Origin: Dipodascopsis uninucleata var. uninucleata
Lineage: Eukaryota > Ascomycota > Lipomycetes > Lipomycetales > Lipomycetaceae
DNA length: 64,000 nt
Reading direction: 5' to 3'
Assembly (NCBI GenBank): GCA_030568195.1
Contig: JAJLTO010000007.1
Coordinates: forward strand, 248,001 to 312,000
The notes under the pieces are model-generated. The model was not told the origin of the DNA. It did no database searches and saw only the letters and a list, made by a program, of their open reading frames with translations. Made by a program: the position numbers and the translations under genes. Positions 48,746 to 60,049 of the stretch are shown in pieces; the first letter of the stretch is position 1; every line of letters starts with the position of its first letter.

Positions 48746-49741
48746 ATGCGACTGAAACCTGCTCTTAGATTAAAGGCGTGGAGAGAATCTCCTCTGCTGT
48801 ATCTGTTGTTGCCAGAAACTCGTTCACTTGCTGATGCAAGAGTAGAACTGCGATGGATACGCGAAGAAGTCGCTCACAATAGGATGTTATCGGTTAAAAA
48901 TGAATCATATAGGAAGTTAGAGGAACGTGAGGTCCTTCGACTCTGTATTTTGCGCGGTCAAAAGGGTCTACCTCTGCAATATGTTCTTGGAAACCAGCCA
49001 TTTGGTGATTCCTTAGATATCAAATGTCGAAGGGGAGTTCTCATTCCGCGTCAAGAAACTGAGGAATGGGGTATTAAACTTGCAAGAACACTGCGAAAAT
49101 ACCTACGAACTGATAATTCTACTGGATCTTTGAGGCCAGTTAACTTGTTTCCGCGCACATTGAATCACGAGTTAAATGTGCTTGACCTCTGCACTGGGTC
49201 TGGATGTTTGTCCTTACTCATGGCCGAACAGTTGCAGCAATTGTCTGGTTATTACGTAAATATTAAGGGCATTGACATATCTCCAATGGCAGTGGCATTA
49301 GCAGCAGAGAATCTCAATAGAAATATGCATTTGATAGATTCAAATGTCCATGTTAATTTTGAGTTACGCGATTTATTCCAACCGTTTCCGACAGAAAGTA
49401 CCGATTTGATTGTTGCGAACCCGCCTTATATTTCTAAGGTTAACTATGAATCAGTATATCATACGATGTCTTCCGTTCGAAAATTTGAGCCTAAACTTGC
49501 TCTTCTTGGGGGATTAGAATTTTATACCAGGATATTTGATATCGCCGACCAGAATCTGACTAAAGCTGTTGTTTGCGAAGTTTGTGATAGAGAACAGATG
49601 TTAGATGTTGTGAATATCGCTTCCAGAACAGGATGGAAAACAGGCCATATGACAGACAGTAACGGTATTGTTCGCACTATTGTCGCTTACAAGACAAGGG
49701 GTTCGGAAGCGTGGTCTTGGATGTCCGAGCTATTTGACTAA
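48746..49741 (+). CDS. MTQ1: Release-factor glutamine methyltransferase (HemK/MTQ1)
   Basis: Single exon, 331 residues. Methylates the GGQ glutamine of a class I release factor using SAM. The N-terminal helical domain contains LPLQYVLGNQPFG, and the HemK-specific VLIPRQETEEW follows. SAM-binding motif I is VLDLCTGSGCLSL and the catalytic NPPYIS is at 225-230. The Arg-rich start suits a mitochondrial presequence, which makes the mitochondrial enzyme Mtq1 (substrate Mrf1) more likely than the cytosolic Mtq2, which is also much shorter. Confidence 0.92.
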   Translation: MRLKPALRLKAWRESPLLYLLLPETRSLADARVELRWIREEVAHNRMLSVKNESYRKLEEREVLRLCILRGQKGLPLQYVLGNQPFGDSLDIKCRRGVLIPRQETEEWGIKLARTLRKYLRTDNSTGSLRPVNLFPRTLNHELNVLDLCTGSGCLSLLMAEQLQQLSGYYVNIKGIDISPMAVALAAENLNRNMHLIDSNVHVNFELRDLFQPFPTESTDLIVANPPYISKVNYESVYHTMSSVRKFEPKLALLGGLEFYTRIFDIADQNLTKAVVCEVCDREQMLDVVNIASRTGWKTGHMTDSNGIVRTIVAYKTRGSEAWSWMSELFD

Positions 49742-50409
49742 GTTAATAGAATAATATTTATTGTACTAGCTATATGATACAATATATTACGCGTAGATTT
49801 ATATGAACAAATCTTCACCGAATTGAAGATTATAAGGCTCCTCCTTCACGCTACTGCAATAATAGCGTAACTGATTTCCGATCTAGATGGAATTTCGGTA
49901 CTAGTCGAGGCCAACATATGCTTCAGCAAAATTTATTTTGTGAAGTGATGTTGATGGGAGCAGATCAAAGATCTTTAAAGGAATTCCAAATAAGCCGGAG
50001 CAGTCACTTATTACCATAGAGTCTGCTTGACGTAGCTGAATTCTACATGTCAGTATAGATACGTAGATCAAGTGGATTAGTTCAGCAGTTGCTCTTAAGC
50101 TTTGTATCAATTGGATCTAAACAATCTTCTGTGCAGAAGTTTATATTTCTTAGTCTCCTCAATACTTTACAAACAGTATAGACTGCATCTATTTTTGTTC
50201 TTACAGAAAAAAGGAGCAAAATTTAAGCGTTGGTCTAAAATATATAATAAAACAATTATAAAGAAGCTCGATTCTTCAAGCAAAAGCGAAGCAGCACCAT
50301 GGATAATACTACTACTACTATCTTGAAGATCCTTGTAAATCCACTTAGAAGGTAACAAATATCGAAAATAAAAAATCCAACGTCAGACAATAATCAGTCT
50401 GATAAAAAT
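49742..50409. other. Convergent 3' spacer
   Basis: AT-rich spacer between the stop codons of MTQ1 and GMPPA. Nothing recognisable. Confidence 0.6.
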
Positions 50410-52091
50410 CTACATAATAACCTCGTTTTCAACATCCTTCTTGATTTCTTTGTGAGGGAGAACAACGCAGTTCTGACATCTAACCTCATCACCGACAATC
50501 ACATCCTGTGCCAAGATGGTAACACTCTGTACACGGACACCATTCTTGACAATAATAGTAGAGTGATCTGCAGGAGTAACAGGAGTACCTTCAACACGAG
50601 CCCATGCATTGATCTTAACACCACGTGCTAAAATAGAGTATAAAACACAAGCGTCATGCTTGACTTCAGTGTCTTCCAGAACAATCGATTCCTTAATACG
50701 GACACCGGCACCAATTCGTGCACGAGCACCAATGGAAACATTAGGTCCAAGCTTAGCAGTGGGATGGACCACTGCAGTAGGATGGATAAATACTGGAGGA
50801 ATAATGTATGCAGAAGCTCTGGCTAAACCTGGAGCATCAATATCAGTCTGGAACAACTTCTGAAGGTAAAGTGCATTAGCGGGAACAGCAGATCCGGCGG
50901 TCTTGATCTGCCTCCAAAAGTCACGGGTCTCATAAACATAAAATCCATCCATCTGAGCAAGTCTGACAAGAATGTCCTGCTCAAGGCGTAATATCTCAGT
51001 GGAGTCACTGTCATCATAGATCATAAACTCGTCGTGAACCTGCTCAGTTCGGAGAGCTCTGGCGTCACCGATAACATCGAAAATGGAAGAATCAAAAACA
51101 TAGATTCCACCGTTAATCAAGTTAGAGATGTAAGTTTCTGGCTTCTCGACATAGTGAACAACTTTTTTGGTAACAGGATCCATAACAATACAACCAAAGT
51201 TAGAAGCAGCCTGCTGAGGGACACGGATACCAAGAATAACAGCCTTAGCCTCCTTTGCCTCAAACATATTTAACATCTCAGTCAATGGGAAAGAGCAGCA
51301 AATATCTGCATGCAAGACAAAGAACATCGAAGGATTTCCCTTTAAAATGACATCTCGGAAGTGATACAAACCACCAGCAGTTCCCAACGCCTTGTACTCT
51401 CTGAGATACTTGATAGTGAATTGAGGAAATTCGCTGGTAGCTTCAGTCAAAAAGTCTTTGAACACGCTATCATCGTAAAATCCGATCAGCAAAACTTCTT
51501 TGATCTGTGGAACTTTAGTGAGTGCCTGAAGAGCATGAGAAAGAATTGGACGGCCCGCAACAGGAAACAAGACCTATATCGGTGCAGGGCATTCGCCGTA
51601 GGCAGATGCGACAGCACTCATGTTAGCAATTTCATTCTAATCTTTAGTCTTCAATTACAACGCACGATCATTGACATCCAATATTGCACAATTTTGAATG
51701 CGTCATTATGCTCTCATTGCTGTTGACTATTATATAAGCGTCTGCTAAGCTTGTATTTAAAGCAGTAAGAACTAGAAAGGCTACTTGATGACGTGTTTCA
51801 TTCTCCGTTCTATACAGCTCCCCTCTCTTTTCTGATAGCCATTAACTGCCAATTGAACGAATCCTCCCAACAACAGCAAAATTTCGCTCTGACAGAATCG
51901 TCCGACATTTATAAAGAATTTAGAGACTCTTACCTTTGGAATATCTAAGCTGAGAGGCCTAAATCGAGTACCTCGAGTACCGCCTCCGACCTGTTACATA
52001 TAAAGCTCGAGTTAGACTAATTACTCCCTATTCTAGCACCCATAAATTCACAAATCGTTCCAATTACCAGAATCAATGCTTTAGCCGACAT
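50410..52091 (-). CDS. GMPPA: Mannose-1-phosphate guanylyltransferase alpha (GMPPA type)
   Basis: Exons 52068-52091, 51934-51990 and 50410-51573 give 414 residues (human GMPPA 420). The first exon encodes MSAKALIL and joins to VGGGTRGTRFRPLSLDIPK, the nucleotide-binding signature, then VLFPVAGRPILSHAL. The catalytic-fold domain contains FVLHADICCSFPL and VEKPETYISNLINGGIYVF. The C-terminal left-handed beta-helix hexapeptide repeats (HPTAVVHPTAKLGPNVSIGA and on) end in VRCQNCVVLPHKEIKKDVENEVIM. In animals GMPPA is the regulatory partner of the GDP-mannose synthesising GMPPB; a similar role in cell-wall and glycosylation precursor supply is inferred. The second intron is 360 nt, long for this window. 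Confidence 0.93.
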
Positions 52092-52819
52092 GATCAATTT
52101 GCTTGGTAGTTTACTATCTATTAAAAAGAAAACGAATCACGGCTGAATAGTATGCTTACTTAGTTTTTCTTGGAAGGTTTGTCTTTATATAGAAAACAAG
52201 CAGGCTGCATTCTTCTGCATCACACAGCTTGGAACTAGTGACGCCATTAACGCAAACTTACGTGCACGAAAGCCCTATACCACGGATGGCTTACTGACGT
52301 CTAGTCGAAGAGATGATAGCTCATTTTAGAGAGCAGAATGAACACTTAGATTTTGACAGCAAGTATAACCACTTGGTTGTATTCTGAAACTGTATACGAG
52401 ACGATCGTAGTTGATACATGCTCATATACTGCAGCTCGCCAACTATAGCTACTTAAGGGAAATATTGAGGACAAAAATATTCGAAGTTATGTATGTATTT
52501 ACAGAGAAAAAAGGACTATAAATACTGCAATGTCTACTGTGAAATATTATAGTACTATATATCACTGGTTGATACTTTATTGGCAATGTGACAGTATCTC
52601 GCTAAAGCATTGGGAAATGAGTTTTGATATTGTTAGTTGAGAGTCACCTCAACTAGTAACTGAATCACTTTCTAGAGTGAGGCTCGTATCATTTTTGTAT
52701 TACCAGAACGTATAATATATATTTTGGCCCAGTGAATTTCAAGTGTAATTGCTGTCTGCCTATGCTGTGTGAGCTTGACTGCAGACAGCATCTACCAGAA
52801 CTAATGAGAGAGAAATATT
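52092..52819. other. GMPPA upstream / BTB gene 3' region
   Basis: AT-rich spacer of 728 bp. No gene or repeat recognised. Confidence 0.6.
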
Positions 52820-55264
52820 TTAGACGACGCCTAGAATAACAACAAACTTTAGCGAACCAGAAGCATTCTGTTGCTGGTTAGCGGCCGTCCATAGAGTCGT
52901 ACTCTTCCATCCCCAAGATTGTGAAAAATCAAAGACATCGGGACTAGAAGAAAAGCAGTTCATAGTATGCTTGCCCTTCTTGCAAGGCGTAAATATCTCG
53001 AAATATGCTTCTACAGTTGGTCTCGAATCCAAAAATTCAGGTAATGTGACGTCATACACGTCTAAATTTTGAGAAGGGACGACCTTTTTAGCTGTCGACA
53101 TATGACTGCCTGGCGTACCTGATAAGCTTCTATTAAGCAAACCAGATCTAGAATCGTTTGGATCCTCTATATTTCTCTGGCGTTGAGAGAGTCCAAAGCC
53201 GCTGAATGATACATCTGAGCCATGTATAGTTGACGATGAGGATACTCCCAATGACGGCGAGTATCCAAAAATGGGAGAATTTTCCCTGTATGAGATAGGT
53301 CCAAACGAGACTGATGCATTATTATTCGACATGTTTGCTGGCACACGCAAACCTGCCGAGGAGGGGGTACTAAGAGTAGAGTTTGTAGTTGAAATCTGCG
53401 AGCTTTGTACTGAACTTCGACTTCCGGTAGCGGCATTTGATATAACATCAATTCCAGTTACATCCTGTTCCATCGTGAATTCAGTTAAGTCCTCCTCAAG
53501 TTCCGAAATTCCATATGCGTCTGAATCAGTTGTGGTTATTGTACTCGTGGATGCTGGAGACATCTCATCTACCATGTTAACAAAAACAGAACCATCCGCT
53601 GCCGGACGATAGTTTGCTGTACGTGCACGATGAAGATATACACCCATTTGCATGGAAATCTTTTTAGTTCGAACTTTTTGAATGTATACGTTCCAATATG
53701 AACCTGCGTACCATATAGTACCACTATATACGCGCTTTGCCTCTTTCAATTTTGATATATTCTTGAATTCAAGTGAAAATCTATATGGTGGAAATTTGGT
53801 CCAGGAGACTTCTTGTCCATCTTTCTCACCAGCGGCAACGCTTGAACCGAAGCCTGTATATTCGTTATCGATACATAGAGATGACTGATCTATTCCAGCC
53901 AGAGTATCATCAGACTTTGGAATTTTATATGCTTTCACTCTCCCGTTGGAATCAGGCTTAGGTAGAGATCCAAGTTCAATCAAATTTAGCTTCGTGCTAG
54001 ATTTTGGGCATTTCAAAATTGTCTGTTTAAGCGAAAGGTAGCTCCAAACTGCGTCACGCAGAGTTTCTGAACTAACAAATCGAGAACCACTTGAATCTCT
54101 CATAGAATCTACAGCTTGTATCTGCTCAAACGAAAAGTGCATATAGTATATTCCAGATTCCATTAATTCTCGCAATGGTTTTAAATCCACGTCACTCTCA
54201 CATTCTGTGTCCAGCTCCTTTGATGTCTGGCGATCCTTAGTGACGCTGCTGCTATCTTTGATATCAGTAGTAAAGCAAATATTACTATTGCTACTGTTAT
54301 CGATATTTTCCTTGTCAGTGGTGTTACTATTATTATTACTCTTGTCTGTGTGTTCTTCATTTTCTGTCTCATCGGACACATTAGAGCCTCTCCTCGATGA
54401 ATTCAGGTGATAATTTATCAGCTTTGCTACGAACAAAAACCGATCCCATTCTGTGGGTACGAAAAAGGCATTGCCACCAATAACCTTGGCGGCTACCAGA
54501 GTAGGTATCCTACTCCATTCCTGTAAATTCATCGTCCAGCCTTCTGAATAGAGAAAGTTTACACAGCCATCTGAGAGACTCTTGCTCGCAGCACCATAAT
54601 TGTTGCTACAAGCGAAATTCAAGATCAAAGCTATCTCCAAGATATTTAGGTTTTGCAGAATAGCACCCACACTTGATTCTACCAGCTCTTGTACATCCAA
54701 AAAGCTAGCAGTAGCCAGCAACGACAGGGCCATTTGTGTCTCCATGATAGGATTACACTTTCCGTAAAGTCTCGCAATCACAAGTTCGAATGCCTCCATC
54801 GTGATATTAGGATCGTCATTAAACGTTAAATCAATGACATTACAGCTTGAATCTCTCCATTTTCCGGAGAATAGCATTGAAAAAAAAGGCGATCGATCCA
54901 GTATTATTCTGTGAAACTGGTACTCTTTTCCAAATGCCTTGACTGTAATGTCGCTGCATGCACCTTCCAGAAAACCTCGATTATACATAAACTCGGCCAG
55001 CGCTCGTGCTGTAGTATCTATTCTGTGTGGGCTGCTCAAAGGACCTTCATCGTCTGTCTTATTCATCAGTAAAGAACTGGTCACCTGGTCACCATCGTCT
55101 GGAATCCTGACGGACGTAGTCCTTGATCTGATTGCTGACGTCGAGAAAGACCGACTAGTTTCTGCTCTTGAACGGTTCTCCATCCTCAGATCACTGAAAA
55201 TGTCAGTTCTTAACATTCTATCACCACCAAAGTGACCGTTGCTTAACTGGATTCCACCATTCAT
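52820..55264 (-). CDS. BTB/POZ protein, germ-cell-less-like
   Basis: Single exon, 814 residues. A Ser/Arg-rich N-terminus is followed by a BTB domain at about residues 90-205 (ALAEFMYNRGFLEGACSDITV, KEYQFHRIILDRSPFFSMLFSGKW) and a helical BACK-like region. Asn/Ser/Asp-rich linkers follow (an interrupted poly-Asn stretch from AAT/AGT repeats). Then come YYMHFSFEQIQAVDSMRDSSG and a C-terminal beta-rich part with FPPYRFSLEFKNISKL, IWYAGSYWNVYIQKV and MGVYLHRAR. The BTB-BACK plus downstream layout resembles germ-cell-less homologues in fungi, which often act as Cul3 adaptors; substrate unknown. An internal TGACGTCA occurs at 53046 within coding DNA. Confidence 0.8.
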   Translation of the reverse strand: MNGGIQLSNGHFGGDRMLRTDIFSDLRMENRSRAETSRSFSTSAIRSRTTSVRIPDDGDQVTSSLLMNKTDDEGPLSSPHRIDTTARALAEFMYNRGFLEGACSDITVKAFGKEYQFHRIILDRSPFFSMLFSGKWRDSSCNVIDLTFNDDPNITMEAFELVIARLYGKCNPIMETQMALSLLATASFLDVQELVESSVGAILQNLNILEIALILNFACSNNYGAASKSLSDGCVNFLYSEGWTMNLQEWSRIPTLVAAKVIGGNAFFVPTEWDRFLFVAKLINYHLNSSRRGSNVSDETENEEHTDKSNNNSNTTDKENIDNSSNSNICFTTDIKDSSSVTKDRQTSKELDTECESDVDLKPLRELMESGIYYMHFSFEQIQAVDSMRDSSGSRFVSSETLRDAVWSYLSLKQTILKCPKSSTKLNLIELGSLPKPDSNGRVKAYKIPKSDDTLAGIDQSSLCIDNEYTGFGSSVAAGEKDGQEVSWTKFPPYRFSLEFKNISKLKEAKRVYSGTIWYAGSYWNVYIQKVRTKKISMQMGVYLHRARTANYRPAADGSVFVNMVDEMSPASTSTITTTDSDAYGISELEEDLTEFTMEQDVTGIDVISNAATGSRSSVQSSQISTTNSTLSTPSSAGLRVPANMSNNNASVSFGPISYRENSPIFGYSPSLGVSSSSTIHGSDVSFSGFGLSQRQRNIEDPNDSRSGLLNRSLSGTPGSHMSTAKKVVPSQNLDVYDVTLPEFLDSRPTVEAYFEIFTPCKKGKHTMNCFSSSPDVFDFSQSWGWKSTTLWTAANQQQNASGSLKFVVILGVV

Positions 55265-55698
55265 TGTGAAAGAAGTGTGATGATTTCTTGAATCCTATTC
55301 GTTCAGCGACTACAATTCTCGAGATGTTCGCCAGCTAAAGCGATTGATCCTTACGATCTTCCTGTCGCTGTACTGACCGAATATGTATATTTCCTAACTT
55401 ATAGATCTATTCCATAAATATACCAAGGCTTCAATAGTCTACTACGTGTATCAGACACATGCGATCAGAAAATTAGAAGCCACAAAGCAGAGGCCTGTAT
55501 CAAAAAAATAAGTATTCTTGCTGACATAAACTGTGAAACAGTGCCTATTTTAATAAATGCCTATCGTGTGCGGCTCACCTGAGGTGTGTCCCAACAGAGC
55601 CACCGGGTAACCTATATTTACCCATATCCTGAATATGACATCCAGGATTGTATTACGATACTTGCAAGTTCAATTGAGTAGGAGAGCAAGCGGATACC
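55265..55698. other. Divergent promoter BTB gene / RING gene
   Basis: 434 bp between divergent start codons. No recognisable element. Confidence 0.5.
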
Positions 55699-56598
55699 AT
55701 GGCATCATACGAAGGTAAGCTCATGTACGAATGTCCAGATGTATCGAGATTCTGATTGAACTGTACAGAGGAACATAATATCTCAAATAGAGCTCAACAG
55801 AGTGCTGGTAGATTGGGAGAACGACCAACATTGTTACATCTGAATCCTGATTTAGCCGCGTTCTTCTCGACAGACAGGGCCGTGCCTCAGGAAGCATTTA
55901 GATCACTTGCTAGGTAAGTGGTATGATGTGGATATATCGTTCGGACTATAAATAAAGGTTGCAAAATTCTGACTTAGTGGTACGTAATTATCGGTGTACG
56001 GTATCAGTGCACTACAGGACATGGGAGATAATCCACTGCTTGAACAACTTGCAAGTCAGCTTCTTGAGGATGCAACGAATCCGCCAACAGATAGAGGTGT
56101 ATCACAACAGTTTCTAGATGCGTTGGACCGAATACCAAGGAAATTGTTGAAGAAGGACGACTCATGTGCCATTTGTAGTACACCGTATTTGGATGGTAAG
56201 TCATGTTAGCTCTAATTGTCTAGCGAGATTGACAAGCTTGCGTTACTGGCGTGGGGTGGGCCACAAAATAGTTTACGATTTTGATTCTCTGTTTTTGCAC
56301 TAGATTTACTGATGAATATAATAGATAAATATCCATTAGTCGTAAAATTGCCATGTAATGATCTTCACCATTTTGATCTGGAATGCATTGGTCCTTGGTT
56401 GAAATTGGTAAGAACTGGATATATTTAATTAACTGAGTTCCTTAAAATGTAGACGCTTAAAGTGCAAATACTAATTATTTGACTTATTACCGATTCTAGC
56501 ACGCAACATGTCCTCTTTGTCGAAAGAATCTACTAGAGAAGAAGAAGGCTATTGTTATTACTGACGACGAAGAACCTTGGGATGACACCTTTGGTTGA
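55699..56598 (+). CDS. RING-type zinc finger protein (putative E3 ligase)
   Basis: Exons 55699-55714, 55769-55913, 56008-56195, 56304-56407 and 56500-56598 give 183 residues. A short N-terminus leads to a C-terminal RING: C102/C105 (CAIC), C129, a His pair at 133-134, C139 in HHFDLECIGPWL, and C150/C153 (CPLC). The loop C129-NDLHHFDLE-C139 is longer than the usual C-x-H-x2-H-x2-C, and Asp136 sits where the second His is expected, so zinc ligation may be atypical. The acidic tail ends EEPWDDTFG. The first exon carries five codons plus one base. Likely a ubiquitin ligase; partner unknown. Confidence 0.82.
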
Positions 56599-56974
56599 AA
56601 GATTTACACCAAAAACTCCATCAATCTTTGGCTCTGAATGTCTACTGGGTCGCGTGAATCATGAAATCATTTTGTACCAATATGTCTTATGTTTTAGCAG
56701 CTATTTAAATCATATGGGTAGTGACGGAATTTTTTTTGATTTTGCATAACTTTTTCTCAATTGATTCCATTTTCTTTCATATGCAGCTTAATCTATTGGT
56801 ACGGGTTTTGATTCTGACCACGGTAGCAAAATCTTTCCAAGACTGCTATGTATCCCACTTAGCATAATTGTAGACTGCCGTGGCTTCTTACGAGAGACTT
56901 TCATCTATACGCAGTAATAGTTTGCTTAAAAATGGATTCTCACAATAGATTAAACAACTTTGACTCTATGCAAT
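56599..56974. other. Intergenic
   Basis: AT-rich spacer between the RING gene and the next plus-strand gene. Two ATGs in the leader (56932, 56968) open a frame that stops at 56989, overlapping the downstream start. Confidence 0.5.
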
Positions 56975-58353
56975 ATGAAGGTAAATAACCGTTTTAGAGG
57001 GACTGTGTTCAATCATCCGTACTCCAAGCTAATAACTAGAGAAGACATCCTGCAGTGGTATAAAGAAAAGGGCCATGTAGATGATTTCTATTGCTTTCAA
57101 TACCATACATGGTCTATAGCCACAGCAAAGAAGATGTTTTATGAAAGAGAATTTGTACTATGCGTGAAATTTTGTCAACAGCGACTAGAGCATTCGCCTA
57201 TGCATCTGTACCACCCCGTTAAAAACCATTCTTACTGGACTTTCAGACAAAAGCTGGTAGCTGATATCCGAGACAGTCAAACCCCAGATTATTATAAGTT
57301 GAATTATATACTGTAAGTTTTCATCATATCCACAATCCTTATTGAATACGTCACTAAGAGCTGCAAAAAGCTATCAAATGTACTCGCACGCGAAACTTGG
57401 AAATTATATCGCATGCTGCAGTCAAGCCATACACGCACTTCAACTTGTTCATTCGATGATCGCAAGACTTCAGGCCGACAAAGACTATATCGTCGAGTTC
57501 AGCGTTGAGAAGAAAATCTCCATCGAGAAGCGACTACTTCAAAGATCAGAGAGTATATTAAAATTCTTGGTATGCACCTTTATGATATGTGTCGCTGAGT
57601 GTCAGCTAACATCAAGGAAAATAATATCAGAATCGTGAATTAAAGCAATGGATGCTACATTCTCGCTTAGAAGTTGATCCTAAGTATCATCTAGTTGTCA
57701 ACTTCGACTTCGTATATGATGCGGCAAAAACTCTCAGTCAGCTCGTTGGCTGTAATGTTTGTGCAGTTAACGTACTAGATGATTACATCCACGTTATACT
57801 GAAATATGCTTTGACAAGTGATATAACACTTTCCAATGACATTCTTCATGTTTCTCCACAAAGCGATATGATATTCCCTAGCTGTCCGGAAATTACTGAA
57901 ATTGTATTCAATCACGATACCGATGAAGTCGTCATAGATTTCTGGAGCGCAAAATTTATGATTCTATGCTCAGTAGCTCATGCGAAGCAATGCGATCTAG
58001 ACTATACAGTATTTCGTCTCGGAATCGCAATTAAGTCGCTAACCAATGTGTATAGAGCCTCGGAAGTCTCTATGAAAAGCACCAAAAACCTTACTATGTT
58101 TACTCATTCTCACAAGTTTGGCGAGCCATCAGGCTTTTGCGATGGTCTTGACATGGTTGTCGCTGTCTCCGATATGACTCGACAAGAATTAGTAGGAGAG
58201 CTGGTTGATATTGACTATGTAAAGCGACTGCTCAACAGTTCTACTAAGACGATGAGAAAATTTCAGAGATATCTGCGGGAGAACGCGAGTCAGCGAAGAG
58301 AGCGGCAAAAGGCTGGAGTAAAGACGATCAAGTCGTTTCTTCACGCGTCATAA
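56975..58353 (+). CDS. Unknown 423-residue helical protein
   Basis: Exons 56975-57312, 57359-57569 and 57631-58353 give 423 residues. I do not recognise it. The N-terminal half looks alpha-helical with pairs of aromatic/Cys-containing helices (ATAKKMFYEREFVLCVKFCQQ, then AAKSYQMYSHAKLGNYIACCSQAIHAL), reminiscent of TPR-type repeats. The C-terminal half is mixed (VVNFDFVYDAAKTLSQLVGC, HDTDEVVIDFWSAKFMILC) and ends in a very basic helix (RKFQRYLRENASQRRERQK). Both introns (46 and 61 nt) keep frame; the first ends in AAG. The coding frame is long enough to be real. It converges on RAP1 with 6 bp between the stop codons. Confidence 0.7.
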
Positions 58354-58359
58354 AAAGTG

Positions 58360-59687
58360 CTAATGCAAGTATTCACTATATAAAACGTTTAACTTCTCAT
58401 ATATACCGTTGAACTTGCTCCAGTATTGTTTTCGTAATTCTACAAGCTCTCTTCCGTGCTTGGATTGCAAGTACTCATAGGAAGCTTCATTTTCTGAGAA
58501 TAGCATGTCGTCATCAGCCTTGGTAAACAATCCTTTTACATTGTTGAGGATCAGCTTCAGTTTCTTTTCAGTGCTTTGATCCGAGTTTTTTAACTCAAAA
58601 AGAATCTGCTCCGTTAGTATTGTATCCGTAGAGGTTCTATGTAACAGACCAAGGACAATGTCATAACCCACACTATATTTATTCGATATACTGGTGACAA
58701 CCTTGTCAAGAATAGCGCTCTGGATATTTAATTTGTTAATATCGTCGCCGAGTATATTCGCCTCTTCTGCGATCAAATATGGGACACGTCCGTCCAGACT
58801 GGGATTTATGAACACAGGTTGGATTTTATCATGTACTTGTTCTGAGATCGTCTTTGTTTCACTGATTGCATTACATTTCTCAGAAGCTCTGCTATTCTCT
58901 AATTCATTGCTATTCTCTAATTCATCGTCTCTCAAGTTGTATGAATCAGGCAGCTTTCTCTTCTTACTACTGGAAATGAGTGACGGTCGATTTGTCAAAT
59001 CCTTAGGAGCACCTTTATGAGGAGTAAAGGTTTCGGTCACCTTTGTCACTTGCTTCACTTCAATATTTTCTTCCCTTCTATTGTCGCCAGAATTAGATTC
59101 GGGTGGTTCATTTTCATTGCCAGGGCTCGTATAATGAAGGATATTGACGATTTCTTCATCTTCATCATCAGTATTATCCGTGAATCTACTTCTAGTTAGT
59201 ATAAGCGGTATCGTAAAAATTCTATTACAGAATAAATATTCTGGCAAGACTATGGCTTACTCAGGATCAAAGAAAAACTCGTCCCGTGCTAATACTTCTT
59301 TGGTATTGACGCATTCTTCTACATATCGGTAATCAAATCTTATTAAATCATTTAGCACTTTCCACTATGGCATAAAATTTATCTCGAGAATGATCATAAA
59401 TATTAACCTTGCTTGTGCTTTGCTTCTTTTGTCCGCGTTTTCCACGACATCAAGAAAAATAGAATTCACATGATCTGATACTTCTCCGCCATAGTCCTAG
59501 ACAGTCAGTAGTTAGCATTGAACAGCATGAATTGCTTACAAAATGCCATCTTCCATACTTCGATATCTTTAATTAGCTTCTGTCTTTGCACATCTGGAAT
59601 TGTTCTTGACAGTGAAAATGTCAAAGGTTTCCCAGAATCCATCTTGAATAAAGAACATTTCGTGTCTATTTGCTCCGTGGTCGACAT
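58360..59687 (-). CDS. RAP1: Telomere protein RAP1 (BRCT + RCT)
   Basis: Exons 59559-59687, 59408-59496, 59261-59338 and 58360-59191 give 375 residues. An N-terminal BRCT domain (about 10-98) reads CSLFKMDSGKPLTFSLSR, then KLIKDIEDYGGEVSDHV and FDYRYVEECVNTKEVLARDEFFFDP. An acidic, low-complexity linker follows. The C-terminal 90 residues match the Rap1 C-terminal (RCT) domain that binds TRF/Taz1-type partners: SVGYDIVLGLLHRTSTDT, then GLFTKADDDMLFSENEASYEYLQSKHGRELVELRKQYW. I see no Myb/SANT domain, which most RAP1 proteins carry between these parts. The first donor is GTATGG at 59558. The unspliced frame runs on without a BRCT, and splicing there restores the GGEV core. Confidence 0.85.
58891..58926. 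repeat. Two tandem 18-bp units inside RAP1
   Basis: gctattctctaattcatt is repeated with one change, so the RAP1 linker contains two near-identical copies of a six-residue unit (DELENS NELENS). Confidence 0.9.
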
Positions 59688-60049
59688 ATTCTAGAGCATA
59701 TACGTAATAGTATATAATATTAATAAATTTTTAATATTATACTAAATTGGCTCCTAGAAGAATTTCTTAAAAGCGCTACCAGAGCTGATCAATATAAGTC
59801 TATGCTTTACATAGGTATTTGTGATGCAGTGTTTACTACGCCGAACACGAACTATCTACAATGGTTAAGGGTTTGAATTCATAGTCTTTCATGAATGACT
59901 TCATCGAGATTCTTATCATAACAGGAGCAGTAGCATCAGCAAAGCGTAAGGAATAAAGTGAGCAGTGACGATTTATATTTTAGTAGATTGATTTGTATAC
60001 TATTCGTAAAACTTATATCTGAGATAAATGAGATACAAGCTGTCTGCAA
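59688..60049. other. Divergent promoter RAP1/SWF1
   Basis: 362 bp between divergent start codons. A tiny frame (59892-59957, 21 codons) has no support as a gene. No motif recognised. Confidence 0.5.

Noticed and set aside
56932-56991. Upstream ATG and a 17-nt GTAAAT...TTTTAG piece as an alternative first exon of the unknown 423-residue gene
   Set aside because: Removing it leaves the downstream frame shifted; the ATG at 56975 fits directly.
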